Assembly: GCF_001949145.1 (NCBI RefSeq)
Contig: NW_019091359.1
Coordinates: 1,249,412-1,313,411, forward strand
Reading direction: 5' to 3'
Length of the DNA: 64,000 nt
Source of the DNA: Acanthaster planci
Taxonomy: Eukaryota; Echinodermata; Asteroidea; Valvatida; Acanthasteridae
Shown here: in pieces, positions 1 through 13,800 of the stretch
How the letters are laid out: each line of letters opens with the position of its first letter
Numbering within the stretch: the first letter of the stretch is position 1
Notes under the pieces: model-generated
Databases searched by the model: none
What the model was told of the DNA's origin: nothing
Seen by the model: the letters and a program-made list of their open reading frames with translations, nothing else
Program-made: the position numbers and the translations under genes

Positions 1-613
1 TTTGTTTGTTTGAAAACAACAGTACAGATGACGTTGAATATTCCGTGTATTTTACTGCATCTAAAAAAAATTCTACCTCAATAGTAATCTGTAATACCAA
101 CTTATTAGCAACTAGCACCTGCTAGTGTATTTGCTCACAGTAGTTTTATCGTAGAATGACACATATCCAGTCCACAAAAGGGACTTTCCCGGGGATCGTT
201 TGGCATAAGTATCTTAAATGTTTGCATGGCATGGGTAGGGCAAAATCATGCTTGAGGCCAATATGCCCACAGTAATCACCAAGGTTTCACAATGAGTCGT
301 TTCTTGCTAAGTATGTCTCAGTAACCATGGCATGGTATTATAAACTGTTGACCGGCCACTTTGACGCGTTTACTTTTGTTTACCTCTAGCCGGAACACAA
401 TACACTTATGTGGCTTCCTCTGAAATCACAGTCGTCGCAGTGTTAGTCGACCATTGATGGTTTTTATTCACCCATGCACGTCTTTTGATTGTGTGGAAAC
501 AAGCACCTTTTATGTTTTCTCTTCGAAAAAGTAATATGTATAAACGGTAACAGATCCATATATTTATCTATGCATTTGTATTCGTTTGTGCTATACGGAG
601 GTCGTGGATGTAT

Positions 614-906
614 CACTGTAAACAAAATTTAGTCATTTTGACTAATAAAAGTTTAGTCCAGCTCTGTCTAAAATGACCAATTTAAATTAGTCAGAAAGGC
701 CAATGACCAATTTAAATTAGTCAGAAAGGCCAATGACTAATTTAAATTAGTCAGACGGGCCTATGAATAACATTTATTCGTCAAAAATAAGTCAAATTTG
801 ACCAAAGTCAAGCACTGCTGACTACATATTAGTCCCATCTTGATTTAATAAGTCATCGAGACCGGAAGTATTTTGAGCACGAAATGAATAACTTCTGTTT
901 ACAGTG
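614..906. mobile_element. MITE with CACTGTAAAC terminal inverted repeats
   Basis: The left end CACTGTAAACAAAATTT (from 614) is matched at 14 of 17 positions by the reverse complement of the right end (ending at 906). Inside are three 30-bp tandem units (672-701, 702-731, 732-761). Each carries an AATTTAAATT core; in the third copy this forms the perfect 18-bp palindrome GACTAATTTAAATTAGTC at 735-752. There is no transposase frame. TA lies one base outside the left end and directly outside the right end, so a TA target duplication is possible but not clean. Confidence 0.65.
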
Positions 907-3535
907 TAGCAAAATTGTTAAAATGTGTCAAACCCTCCGCCCTATAATGATAGCTGGATACAAATGGTTCTAATGGCTGTAGATAGTTGGTTGTTAAATC
1001 AAAAATTCAATTAAATTAAAATAATGAAGATCACCAAAGTGCAAACCTACTGTGCTAGTGATTAAGACATGGGTTATCAAGTATACCAAATTGTCAGGTC
1101 TGACTTGTTGCAAGAACATCCTCTGCCTTTTGAATTGAGGATTGTGCTTGGCAAGAAGAACAAGAATATCAGTCCTTTGGGCCTTTTAAAATATTGTCCA
1201 AATCGGACCTGTTTCTTTTCATAATTCTTATTCCAGAAACAAAAGTTGATGATTTGGATACCACTCAAAGCAGCTTCCGTGTAAATATTTCAATTTAGAT
1301 CCTATTAACAGTATTAATAAAGAAAAATCGCACAAGATTATGAGAAAAGCACTGTCAAATAAAAGGTAAACAGATAATCTTCAACACAAACAATGTTTGA
1401 TGCTCTTGGGTGTTGTTTCTTCTGACAGAGGTGAGAGTTAATTTTCGCCATGCCTTCGCAAAAGCATAGCATCTTTTTTACCATATCAGCTTGGGGGTAA
1501 TAATCTGTGTCCTTACCAGGCTTAAAGGGCCATAAGATTGTTAATTTTTGAAAGAAATACTGATGTTGTTGGGCATTTCCGGTTGATGCTTGCTGCCTCG
1601 AAGGGAACACGCGTCACACGTACACAAATGTGTCTTGCCAACCCCACCCCCCTTTAAAATGGCGACGCCAGTGTTTATAATATTCAACCTCATATTGCAA
1701 CCTTTGGACAGACAGAATAAATATTTAACTCACAGATGATTTGAATGCTGGCGATCTTTAGTTTTGAGTCTGCATTTTACCCTTAGCAGAAATCTACATC
1801 TAGAAGTTCAACTCATATAGGCTGCGTTCGGGCGGCTTGTTCTCGTATTATTCACGAATTTGCTTTGTTGGTGGGTCGGCCGCTCAAACGCCGGGAACGT
1901 ACAACTTGGTTATCGTTAGCAGTCGTGGCAAGCATCATGCAACATGGCGGCGTCTTTGTGCATTCTTCGAGAGTTTTTTTGGGGGGGGGATAATTGGGCT
2001 AATTTCTTTTCCATTAAAATGAATTATTTCGGTCACAGAAGATTCTTAGTGTTAATGTTTCAAAACTTTCCATTGTGTCCTGCTTTGTAAGCCATCTCGG
2101 TAGTTCTTGCGACTGTTTAAAAATAAAATCTCACGAGTTTTTCTGTGTGTTCGTGTAAACCGCTGACGATCAAGGAGGTGATGTGTGATCCTGTTCCGAG
2201 AACAGTGTTCTTGGGTCGTGTTCCGGCTGTTCGAGCGCGAAACCACGAAACCAAGTTGTCAAGAACATGCTGCCGAACTCGACCCACGTAAGGCCAAGCT
2301 TATCATAGTATTAAGCACGTAGTTCTGCAGAGGGCGCCCTATATACAGTGGGCTGTTGCCATTCGGCAAAAAATTTCTCCTTCAGGGTTGAATCAGGAGT
2401 CATTGCCATTTATAGCATTTAGTAAAACAAAATCAGTCTTGTGACCCCCACCCTATTCAGGAAAGTGTCGACTATTTCACAGAATGTACAATTACCTGTA
2501 CATTGACTTGATAGACACAGAAATCACTGTCGTGACATTAAATTATTGGTAATTATAAACATTCTAAACAGCTGAGTACACAGTTGTTGAAGTTCTAAAC
2601 ATGCTCACTCTGAATTTGCCGATTTCTGAGCTAATATCGTACTTTGTTTTATTTCGGTGGCGATTATAGATTTTCATTTAAATTTAAACATTTCTTTAAT
2701 TTCTCTTATATTTTTAAATTGAAATGTTCATTTTTAGTACTCCTTCCGTTTTATTTCATTTCATCATTTTTTGTCATTTACACTCAGTATATTCATATTT
2801 TAATTTCAACGTATAATATTTATAAAGTTTCTTTTGTGTTCTATTTTCTTAATTCGCATGTAGTCAATTTACTTTCAGTGTAACCTCAGTTTTTAATTCC
2901 TCTTTTGCTATGAACGTAAAAGTTGTTTTTAGTTGACTATAACAATAACAATTCATGGATGACGGTACAGAACGGAGAAGTTGTTTAGAGACTTTATCAG
3001 ATGATATTCCAAATGCATGTTTTTCCAAACGAAATTGTTTCCTATTGTGGCCGAGGGATTTTGATGAGTAGTTCCAAAGTTGAAAATGTGGGTCTCCTTT
3101 GAAGAGAATAAAATGTGGTTACCAAAGTAGCGCTGTTCGCCAAACTTGCACCCTGTACTAAAGTCCCAAACGCCGTACAGTCTTGTCGATAGTATTTGAC
3201 GGCTTGAATCTGGCACATTTCTGCACTGCAGCTAACTTACACACTATAAATCCAGTTGGACTGTGTGTGCCCTGTGACGATTCACTGATGATGCTGGTTG
3301 TCGACTGCATGTGTTTCTGTGTGTCACTCTTGATATGCATGCATCGGGTTTGTGAATGAAAAAAAGATCTTAGTTGCGCACCCAGCGAAGAAGGGTACAA
3401 TTAACAAGCTTCTTTTTGTTTTGTTTTAATGGCGCTTTCAACAACTCAGGCTATAGTTGCGCCAATAACTGTACGTTTAGGCCTATTCATACATTTGATT
3501 AATCAGCATCACATGATTACGGAGTCCAGTTTTAG

Positions 3536-3685
3536 AGGCAGGAGGAACCCGGAGTGCCTGAAGAAAACCCGCGAGAGCAAGTATAGACTGGAAACCAAAT
3601 GCACTTAGAGCTTGGGCCAAGCCGGGACTCGAACCCGGGCCTCATTGGTGCAAAGCGAGGAAAGAACCGCTACGCTAACCCCCTC
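3536..3685 (-). mobile_element. tRNA-derived SINE
   Basis: On the minus strand this has an A-box-like TAGCGTAGCGG (3677-3667), then 31 bp further on a canonical B box GGTTCGAGTCC (3635-3625), followed by a tail ending in GGCACTCCGGGTTCCTCC, a kind of tail seen in invertebrate SINEs. The sequence does not fold as a tRNA because the two ends do not pair as an acceptor stem. It is therefore a SINE rather than a tRNA gene. The exact ends are uncertain. Confidence 0.6.
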
Positions 3686-4851
3686 CTCATTAACAGCTTG
3701 GACCAGGAGTAAAGCTTTTATGTGCACGGAGATGTACATGGCTGGCTACACTGCTGGATAGTGGATCGAATTTATCTCACGGCTCAAAGCAGTAGTAGGC
3801 CCAAAGCCTTTTGGTTCTCTTGTACAATGGCCATTAAGTGAAGCATGGAGCTATAAAAAAAGGGACGGACGTAAGTCGGAATTCGCATCCGGGCTCGTTC
3901 GAATCAAAGAATCTCCATTTTCTTCGTTACTCCTCAAACGCCATGATTTTTACTTAGTGTTTTGACACTTTTATAAGATTTTATTTATATTGTTTGGACT
4001 TGCTGTTTTGGTTTTATACTCCAGCAAGCAAGGAAAGGCTAATTTATAGCATCATACTAATAGCACGCCATCGTCAAACAAAAGTTGTATGGGCAAAATG
4101 TGTGGCGCCACCAACCGTGTGAACAAAAATTCTCTATACACCCCACAAGACACAGTCATAAACTCCTTGGATAGAATTCAAGATTTTTTCTTGCCTTTTT
4201 CAGGAGAACTTCGTGGGAAATATTTTATGTTGTGGTCTAATGAACATCAAGTCACAGCTGACAACTTTCCTCCATACAGAATCATGCGACGAATTTAGCA
4301 CTTGCGAGTTGCCCGTAGTTTCATCACCTTACCACTAAGTTTCAACCTCAACCATAAATCTAGAAAACGTGATGTCTCGTAAGACCCAAAAATCCTCTTA
4401 CATCTCCCGAGAGGACATTCACCGACGCCGCACAACCTCCACCCTCTGGCATGGTGACCGAAATGAGGAATTTCTGACCCCACGCGAGCTGGATTCTGTT
4501 CAAGGCCTAACCCAGTCGACCCTGGGGTTAATAATGTAAACTATTGCTACTCTGAACACGAGGAAGTCACTTCGACTGACGTGCTTACACTGCGGCATGT
4601 GTGACGTGCCGGCTGTTTCCATGCGCGTGCATGCGGGTCCTCCCTGTTCGTCGCTTACTTGGGCTGTTGCGATGACGCAACCTATTGTCTTTAACAACTC
4701 GCTGCCCCTACCTGAAAGACACAACAGTATTTCGCTAGAAACCTGCCTAACTCCTCATCAAGAAATATGACGGAATTCCAGAGTTTCCACTTCTGGGTCA
4801 GATGCTGAAATTGGGGCACCATCCTTTGCAAGGCCGAGTGCAGTGATTGAA

Positions 4852-7800
4852 ATGGAAAAATACTCCGTGGGAAGCCGAAAGGCGCTGGAAAATGTCGACG
4901 GCCTAGGAACGGGCACTCTTCCCCCGTTGGAAGAACAGACGGGAATGACCATCGCATCGGGAGCTGACGGCGAACCGTCCAGCTACGAAAACATGGTGGA
5001 AGTGAACGGCGCCATTGAGGTCATTAGCAAAGGCGCAACCTTTGATGCCGACAGGGAGGATGCTGATAAGGACCGCTGCGATTGCGAGGAGGAAGAGGAA
5101 GAGGTCCGGAGGGAAGGATGGGGAAATAAAGTAGACTTTATCATGGCATGCATCGGCTACGCGGTGGGCTTAGGAAATGTCTGGAGATTCCCCTATCTCT
5201 GCTACAAAAATGGAGGAGGTAAATCAATCTTTGGCTCTTCTTGCCATTATTGAAAAAAATTGTCACTGGAAGACTATGGAATGCTTGTTATCTGTCTTCC
5301 TAATTGGTACGATATGTGACGAAGAATACGAGGAAAAATGCATGTGCTGTTGAAACCAATATCTTCTTTATGAAATGTCTGCTAGTGGTTTTGGCTCCAA
5401 ATATTTCATCACTTAAGAGATAACCTTAGTGGCCCCCACTTGAATGTGTATGTTGCGAAAACATACCCACACCTAGCACATATCATGTGCCGAGAGGGCA
5501 TGAACCCACTTTTGATTAGTCCTGTGAAAATGTCCCGTGTGAGACTACAAAACTATGTCCTACTCCACTCCTCCTGGCCGACATTTTTAGCTGGTGTTGG
5601 AAAAACAGGTTGCTGATCGAGAAAGGGTCACCATTTTTAATGTAATGCAAGTTATAAGGAGGCTGAGTGTTGCCGTACACAGAATGGTAGTATCAAGGGG
5701 GATGTAAGCTATCGTCAGCTTCTGACAGATGGCCGACCAGGCTCATCGTATTCCTTGGGTTCACTGACCGGCATTTGCCCGTCTGTTTTTGAAGTATTAG
5801 CATTTAACTTGGGTACAGGTGTGTTAGGGTGTGTGTGGATCTGTTCGTCACACTGGCAGGTTTCAACAAGTGGTAAACTGTAAAATATTAATATCAGATA
5901 GGGAATACTCGTCGAGTCTGGATTCGGTTACCAAGCACTAACCTCAGATTTGGGGTTCTCTGCTCTTTATATGATTATGAACCTTTGTATTTATTATTAG
6001 TCGGTTTTTTTGCTAAGCAGTGACGTAACGTAAGGAAGGGAGAAAGGGGGAGGGGCAAATATTCCCATGGCTACGTAGCTAGGTCAGGGGCGGTCAAAAG
6101 GGCGGCAAGAGTCCCCATGGGGTACAGTTTCCCCCTCCCCGTTGGCTACATAACGTTGCTAAGAGACGGAGAATAAAAAAATTGTCCAACATAAAAATTT
6201 AAAAAAAGTCTGTGGCATGTCAGCACGTACTCAAAGCGTGAAATGGTCACACTTTGGCCCACGAATCTTCATAAACAAAACAGAAAGCTCTTTAGTACGA
6301 AAGTCCATCAGTGCCATTAAACTCAAAACTTTTTTCTATATTCTAAGTTCGTTTATTCCAAGATTTTGCAAGAAACAATTTTTAAAAAAATGATTTTGGG
6401 GAGAAAAAGACTTCTTTCAAGACATGTTTTTCAAGTTCATTTTATACGAAGTATACTTTTTCAAACTTCATTTTCACGAGGTCGTCCTTTCTCGCTGAAA
6501 GATCAGAAGCCCTCAAAGCCCGTGTTACAGAATGATGTTATGATATTGTGATCTGACAACAATAAAACTATGATTTCATCGTAACTAAGGCCTTAATTGA
6601 AAACGAACGAGTTCTTTTTAGAGCATGACTGTGCAAACCTATAAAACGTGACAGTGTGCCTCGTAAAAACGAACTTGGAAAAACTGTATTTAACTTTTTT
6701 GAAATGTACACCCCCATGGCACTGGTGGGTTGTTGTACTCAGCGATTTCCTACAGGGAATGCAAATTGAAAACAAAGGCAATCCTCGGAGATACAAGTTA
6801 TAAACTTCTTCTTTCTTGTTAACTCCTTTTAAAGGCTCTGTACTTTTCAGCCATTTAGGTCACATTTAGTTTTCTAACGGAATTCTATTCCAGAGGTCAC
6901 TACTTTTAAAATTTATGGTTTGTCAATTTAGGCGCTTTCCTGGTGCCATATTTCATCTCGCTGGTAGCCTGCGGGGTACCAATGTTCTTCATGGAAGTGT
7001 CGCTAGGCCAGCTCATGCAGACGGGCGGCATCGGCACCTGGGACGTCTTTCCCGCGCTCAAAGGTATGGCTTGTTTTATAGGCCAGACGGCCTGCTTTGA
7101 CGCACTGGCAGGTCGACTGCACCAGTTAAAGTCGTTCTGGGGGCCCAAGTAAGTAGGCCTACTGCAATGATTTTGTCCCGTCCGGGGCTCAGAAAAGATG
7201 TTGCAAAAGTTCTGGGGGCCTACATCGTTCTCCGTACACGTACACCGTTTTCAAACTTAGAAAAGCGGTATAACACAACTCCACCCGTAGACGGTGGTTT
7301 CTTAAATGAACCCTGTCAGGTTAAGTAAATTTAGCTGCAAAACAATTGTGGCACTTTATAAAGCTATGATGAATATTCTGCAGAATTTTCATTTCATTTT
7401 TCCAACTCAGGCGTTGGACTTGCGGCCGCGAACATAGCCGCTATGCTGAACATCTATTACATCGTCATCTGCGCCTGGTCGATCTTCTATTTTTTCGCCT
7501 CCTTCAGCAGCCCCCTTCCTTGGCGCAGTTGCCGAAACGACTGGAACAACGTCTACTGTCTAGACAGGGAACTCCAGGATAATCTGACGGTGGAGGCCAG
7601 GAATGAGTCTTTTCTGACCACAAATGGATCCCTTCTGCACCGAAACCTGTCCGAATCACCAGCGCAACAGTATTGGGAGTACGTTAGGGCATTAGACTTG
7701 TTGAAAAAGATCACATGATTTAAAATAAAACAAACTGACGCTGAATGCTACATCTGCTATCACGCAAAATTGCTTAAATATAAGGAAAATTGACGGTAAA

Positions 7801-10800
7801 AAGTTCCCAAGATTCGAGGCAAATTTGGTGTTTAAATGTGTACTGAATAACACATGATTTAACTTTAGCGATGATTACAACTTTCCGCTGTAAACACGAG
7901 ATTCGATGTCTCCAATAATACATGTAGTTTGGATTATCTAATGGAAATCCACGAGGTTTTCCAGACATTAGGAAAGCAGGAGGCTTATTTTTTCTTGCAA
8001 CACCCCCTTCCACAGTAAACCTGTGATGCTATAGTGCTACAGTCGCCATTTATCAAGAGAAATTGCGTGTTTATGCCTTACATTGGCCACAATGTGGCCA
8101 TTTTCATGTAGGGATAGTCAACCCACTTCGATGCCGAATTTTCATTCAATTTCAAAGCGTTTGTCAACAGATCTCGGTAACTATTTCCACCACCGTTTCC
8201 GACAGACGCAGGGTACTGAGCGTTTCGACCGGTATGAACGTCGTGGGCAGCGTGCGGTGGGAGCTGGTGGGCTGCGTAGGGCTAGCCTGGGTCTTGACGT
8301 TCCTCTGCATCTGGCGCGGAGTCAAGACAACGGGAAAGGTTTGGATCTCAATGGCAGAAGATTGAAATGTTGCCAAAGAAGGGAGGAAGCCGTAATTGGC
8401 TGAATCAGTCACTCTACCACAGGGGAGAAGAGAAGTCTATTGTCTTAAAAGAATGACATATCACTTTGAATTCGATTCAAGGAAGGAAAAAGCCTGTTTT
8501 GTTGAGCGAAACTCGTTTACTAACATTACTTGACCATTTCCTTTGTAAAGTGTTTCACTCCATCTTTACTGCGATTCCATAGTTCCATTATTTGAAACGA
8601 AGAAAGAAAAAATCACTTTTTGTTTTAAAACAGAGGTGTCGATTATTCATGTCTATGCTGTCATGCGCAGTGCCAGTGATCCAGCTGAGCAGCAGTATAG
8701 TTTTTCAATGTTCCTGTTTTCTTTTTACTCTGACAATAGGCATGGAAAGTATATTTATCCAGCCCCAAAAGTAAGTTTGAATTAATCTTTAATGGCCGCG
8801 TCTGGTTTTATCGAGTACAGATCGTCTGGTTCACCGCCCTAGTCCCGTATGTGATCCTGCTCATTCTCCTAATAAACGGTTTACTGTTGGAAGGTTCAAT
8901 GGACGGGCTTCGCTTTTACGTCACGCCCACGTTTGACAAACTTGGAGAACCTACGGTAAAATTTGGACGGTGTGATTAGATAATAGGTCTTATGTACAAA
9001 CATTTATAGGCATTAGTACATCAATTGCAAGCGTCGTTGGGAAAAATTTTGATTGGAAAGGACGTTTTAACGATCGACGTTATGACGTCTTGGTGTCTTT
9101 TGCTTGTTGAACTGCATAGTTCTACGATTACATCCAATAGTAAAGTATGGTTCCAATGTTGTTTGTAAGTGTCTGTTTTTACAAAACACTATAGCGCAGA
9201 GTAGAGTCTAATCATAATGTGTGCAATATGACAACCATGCTTACAGGGGTCCAATTAGCATGTCCGATCAAAATTGATGTACGCAATAATGAAAGCTTTA
9301 ACTGAAAGTGGCTCTTTTTATTGAGCAGGTATGGGTTGATGCTGCCACACAGATCTTCTTTTCCTATGGCGTCGGCATCGGCTCGCTGATTTCTCTCGGT
9401 AGCTACAATCCTTACAGGAACAACTGCTTTTTGTAAGTGATAAATCGTTGGGTTAGATCATACTCGTTTAATTGTCCCGATCTAAAATGGCATCCCTTGG
9501 TACCCAGCGTGGCTTTCCCCATGGCATCAGATTTGACAGCGTCTATATATGGATGCTCTCGACCATTAGGGCGGTGAGTTTTCGAAATTTTTTGCAATGA
9601 TCGAACGACCCATATGCTCATTGTCGGCGGACCGGACAAAATAAACACAGCGTAACTAGGATTTTACTGGGGGGCACAAAAGGGGCTCTAGCATCGTTTG
9701 GGGCACCAGCTTCCAGTGGTGCAGTTTTTGAGGGGCAAGCTTTGGTGGCTTTGTGCAATATCCAGTCATCCGTTTTTATTGGGGGGGGGGCACAAGGAAT
9801 TTATGGGGGCACGTGCCCCAAGCCCCCCCCCCCAGCTACGTTACTGCATGCGCAAAAGATTGTTTGATCACTTACTGCTCATGTACATGTACTCATCAGT
9901 GGACACGTGAGGCATATATGTCTCTACTGGGGTGGGAAGAAATCTCCCCTCCCCACATCCCGCGGAATTTTGTCATTTTTTTTTTCTCCTGACATCCTGG
10001 ATCCTGCAGGTGTTTCCTCTGTTTTCAAATATTGTTTTGGGCGAAAACAAAAGGGATCGCTTTTTCAAAAATGCCCATCCCCAACTACGGCTAAAAGCTC
10101 GAAGCGTCACTTGAACAAAGTCTTGATGGCCTGCCGACGGCAAACTCTTGTTGAAGGGTAGAATTATTCTCGCCTGCTTTCCATAAATATAAAATTAAGA
10201 AACACTGTCGGGTTAAACAGTGGTAAACAAGTGAGCGGTCACAGAATCGCAGCTTTTAGAGGGGAAGGATAATGTGGTTTGTTTTGACCGGCTGGCTAGA
10301 CGAAAAACAAATTAGCCATTCGGGATACTGCATTCAAGTTTACACAGGCAAGCCTGTTAATGACGTCTCGCTTTAAGCAAGAGCTCATCCATTTCCTTGC
10401 CGGTGCTAAAAATAGTTGTTTGTGCTCGCCGCGAAACGACTGTGTACGTGCGGAGCGGAGCGCAGGGTTCGTTAGAAATGACCCAATAAAATCAGGTCCA
10501 AAACAATAAATCCATTATCCCGACACATTTCGTTCCTTGATCTATTTTATTTCCCTGCACTTAGGGGCACGTGGCATTGGCAAGAGTGCGTAAAGATGAT
10601 CTGTAAAGGGATATTTCTGGTTAAATATTTCTGTTTTAGTCGGTATCTTTCTATTCCCTCTTAGTTTATTTTTCCCCTCTTTTTGAATCGGAAAGCTAAA
10701 GACGTTTATAAGGCTTGATATGTCATATTGAACAATTAAATCGTTGTTTTTCAATTGACCATTAAGCCACGAAATCTTGTTTCTATGAGAAAGTGTACAA

Positions 10801-13800
10801 AATCCTATATCTCGAATGCTGAAGCCGACTATGTAGATTACTTTATAGAAATAGTGAAATTTAGTTCACTAACTATTTTTTTGACATTTGTAGAAGAAAA
10901 CAAAGATAAAGTCGGTACCTTATGTGCTAATCTGGGGCCGAGTAGCAGAACTAGATTTTTCTGATTCTGTCTACAGCGATACAATAGTGGTTGGAGTAGT
11001 CAACGCGGCAACCAGTCTATTTGCGGGACTGGTTATCTTTGCTGTTCTTGGTTACATGGCCTTCATTCAAGACGTACATGTGAAGGACGTTGTTGACGAG
11101 GGTAAGATCTCTTGCTCTTTCTCTCCATTTTTGCTTGAAGCCAACACCATTTTATAACCACTGGAGCGTCATTGTTACAGTATATACCGGTATGTTTGTG
11201 CTTTGTTTACTTTACAAAGAGGTGACAAAGGTGGTTTAGCTTTTTAAAAAGAAGAAAAAGAAAAGTCCATCTCAACATTTTCACTTTCATTACAATTCCT
11301 TATGATTATGATTAACATCAAAAAGCGGGAATTTGACAATAAATCGGCTTGAAGACGGTCCAGGGAGTTCGAAACTGAAGTTTGAACATGGATTTGAAAT
11401 ACAGTAGAAACTGATGCCCAATCGGGCTATTTGGGATGTTCTTTTTATGACAAAACGTTATAATAAGCAGCAGGATACAAACCGAGTGTTATGTTGATGC
11501 AAAACTATTGTGCTAGCGGAATAATGTGAAGATCCACCCGATTCGATCAAGACTCAACTTTATAAATTACGGCCCGATTCCCAATGATTGCAACCTAAAC
11601 AAATCATTAACTTTCGCAGCCAATGCAATATATAGCCTCTGTGTGCCGGCCTCAACGGCACGGATGTCAACGTGAGGTGAGATAAATTATATGTCCAGCT
11701 AAATCAGTCAGTTTGTCACGAAGAAAGCTTAGGAGCGGGAACGCGCATGTGCAGTGGGTCTAAAATTAGACGTTCCGCAGATTTTCACAGTTTCCGTCGT
11801 GAAAGGACAGTTTGGTTGAATTAATTTTACAGCGACGAAGTGATCGTTCATTCATGACACATAAGTTATATAATAGTCACTTGTTACAATGTAATGGGGA
11901 TGGATCTTATAATATCAATGGCAGCTCTTCGAAAAGCTCATAATGGATTTATTGGAGTTTTGTAATATAACCAACTTGACCAAGTTTACTTACAGCTTCT
12001 GCACTACCTTTGAAACTTATGCTCCCTTCTCTTTGAATCTTTAGAGCAGCCCGATGTACGCACGATCCGCATGTATCGGAAACTGTTTGGCGCGCAAAAC
12101 GCTTAATGAACCATACGACAGTTTAAGAACGATTTACTCTCGTGACACTGCGCAATGAAAATGCCATTACCAAATCCAGTCATGCGCACATGGACGGTAC
12201 CAACTATACCCAGCAAGAAATGAGACCGAGGGGTACCCCCAACATGTCCAATCCCTATATACATTCCAGACTATTGTTACTTAACGCATCCACCCCCCCC
12301 CCGATGTCTGAAAGGAATTCCCCAGATTCCTGCGAGACAATGACCAGCACAAAGCAGGGGGGTTCTCCCCGTCTTATACCTTGCTGCATATGGTTACCAA
12401 CACTTAGGCACTATTTTGTCTGGTACCCTTTCCGTAGGCCCCGGTTTAGCGTTTGTGGCCTACCCAACTGCTGTGGACACCATGGCGGGTGCACCATTCT
12501 GGTCGGTTCTATTCTTCGGCATGTTAATAATGCTTGGATTGGACAGTCAGGTGAAGAACATTCTCATAAAAATATTGTTTATGCAAGAAGCTGTAGCAAG
12601 GGTCAATAAATAGTTGACTGTTAAAACTAGGCCTTTTGAGTGCGAAAGACTACGTTCAAGAACAGCACGCGACACCACATTCATCAAACCCTTTAAAATG
12701 TCCACTCTGGTCTTGGTGTTAAGAATGCCGGTACTGATGACTTTGTTATCAGTGATGACGTCACACGCACCCTTGTCACAAAATGCAAACACTGTGCAAG
12801 CACTTCCCGTATAAGGTGCCGAGTGAAGATACAGAGGTTGAAAGATGCCGATAGCTCCCCTGTAGGCTATAGAGAACAACTCTCGCTTCGTCATCTGAAG
12901 GCCAGACCCTTCTCTTTTTTTCCATTTGTATGGATGTCCATTGTTTGCATAAAGTTCGCGTGCATTGTGGTCGGCAGCAGCCATAAGTTTTGCAGGCAAG
13001 CATGTTAGGAGGTAGTTTCAATTTTTTTTATAGTATTCATTATTTAGTGTTTGGATAATGGCGTGAGATTTTTTAAATAATGATGGCCACCCACAGTTTG
13101 TCAACCACTGGCAGGTTAAATTATTCAACTGTGACCTAGCATATTAAAGGAAAGTCCATATATGGGCTGTAAGTTCACAACTACAGTGGTAGGAGATTAC
13201 CGATGCAAAATCATAGCGACTGGGCCGCAAGATGAAGTAAAATATCTGTCAAAATGTAGTAACTTAGTAACCACAGCCATGTGGCTGCACCCCCAAAGTG
13301 CCGCATCGATGAATATTATTTGTCCGTTTTGTAATTCAGTTCTGCGTGGTCGAGGGCTTCGCTACATCCATCATGGACGCCTGGCCGAGGATGAACCTCA
13401 GGAAGAGACGGACATTATTCCTCGTTTCCATCTGCGTCCTGGACTTCTTCCTCAACCTGTTCTGTATCACTGAGGTTTGTTCACCTACCATCAATTTATT
13501 ATCAGTTTACAAGTCATGGGCAATAAAAAAAACCGCTGAAATCTAGCACATATACACTGCATTTTGTGTTTCCAAACACACATAAGGTTTGCTTGAAAAA
13601 ATGGTAACCGGCTGTAATGAGCTTCGCATATAGTTGGTTCAGTCTAATGGTACAGTCACAAGGAAACCTGATTGACCAAATTGAACGTGGTCTATAAGTG
13701 ACTTCATTGGTCAAAGTTATTCTATAGTTACATAAATGCAAGGAAAATCACAAAAAAAAATAATACGTGAAGCAAACGCAAAACCAGTTACAAAGTCCAC

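Larger units (their letters stand above)
1..4851. other. Non-coding 5' flank of the SLC6 gene
   Basis: I see no coding exon here on either strand; the open frames are short and have no recognisable motifs. The stretch is AT-rich and holds a 293-bp MITE at 614-906, a minus-strand tRNA-derived SINE near 3536-3685 and a CTCF-like AGGGCGC core near 2331. The last few hundred bases are probably the promoter or 5' untranslated exon of the SLC6 gene, but I cannot place a transcription start. Confidence 0.6.

Noticed and set aside
3600-3680. A tRNA gene on the minus strand
   Set aside because: A and B boxes are present, but the ends do not pair as an acceptor stem and the sequence runs on into a SINE tail.
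7064-7152. Reading straight on from SLC6 exon 2 ([13 protein letters not shown]...)
   Set aside because: The GT donor at 7064 joined to 7411 restores the conserved GVGLAAA...NIYYIVI segment; the read-through is intron.
12547-12999. A 150-codon antisense frame in SLC6 intron 8
   Set aside because: It has no recognisable domain, its stop lies in the donor of exon 8, and a few frames of this length are expected by chance in 64 kb read six ways.
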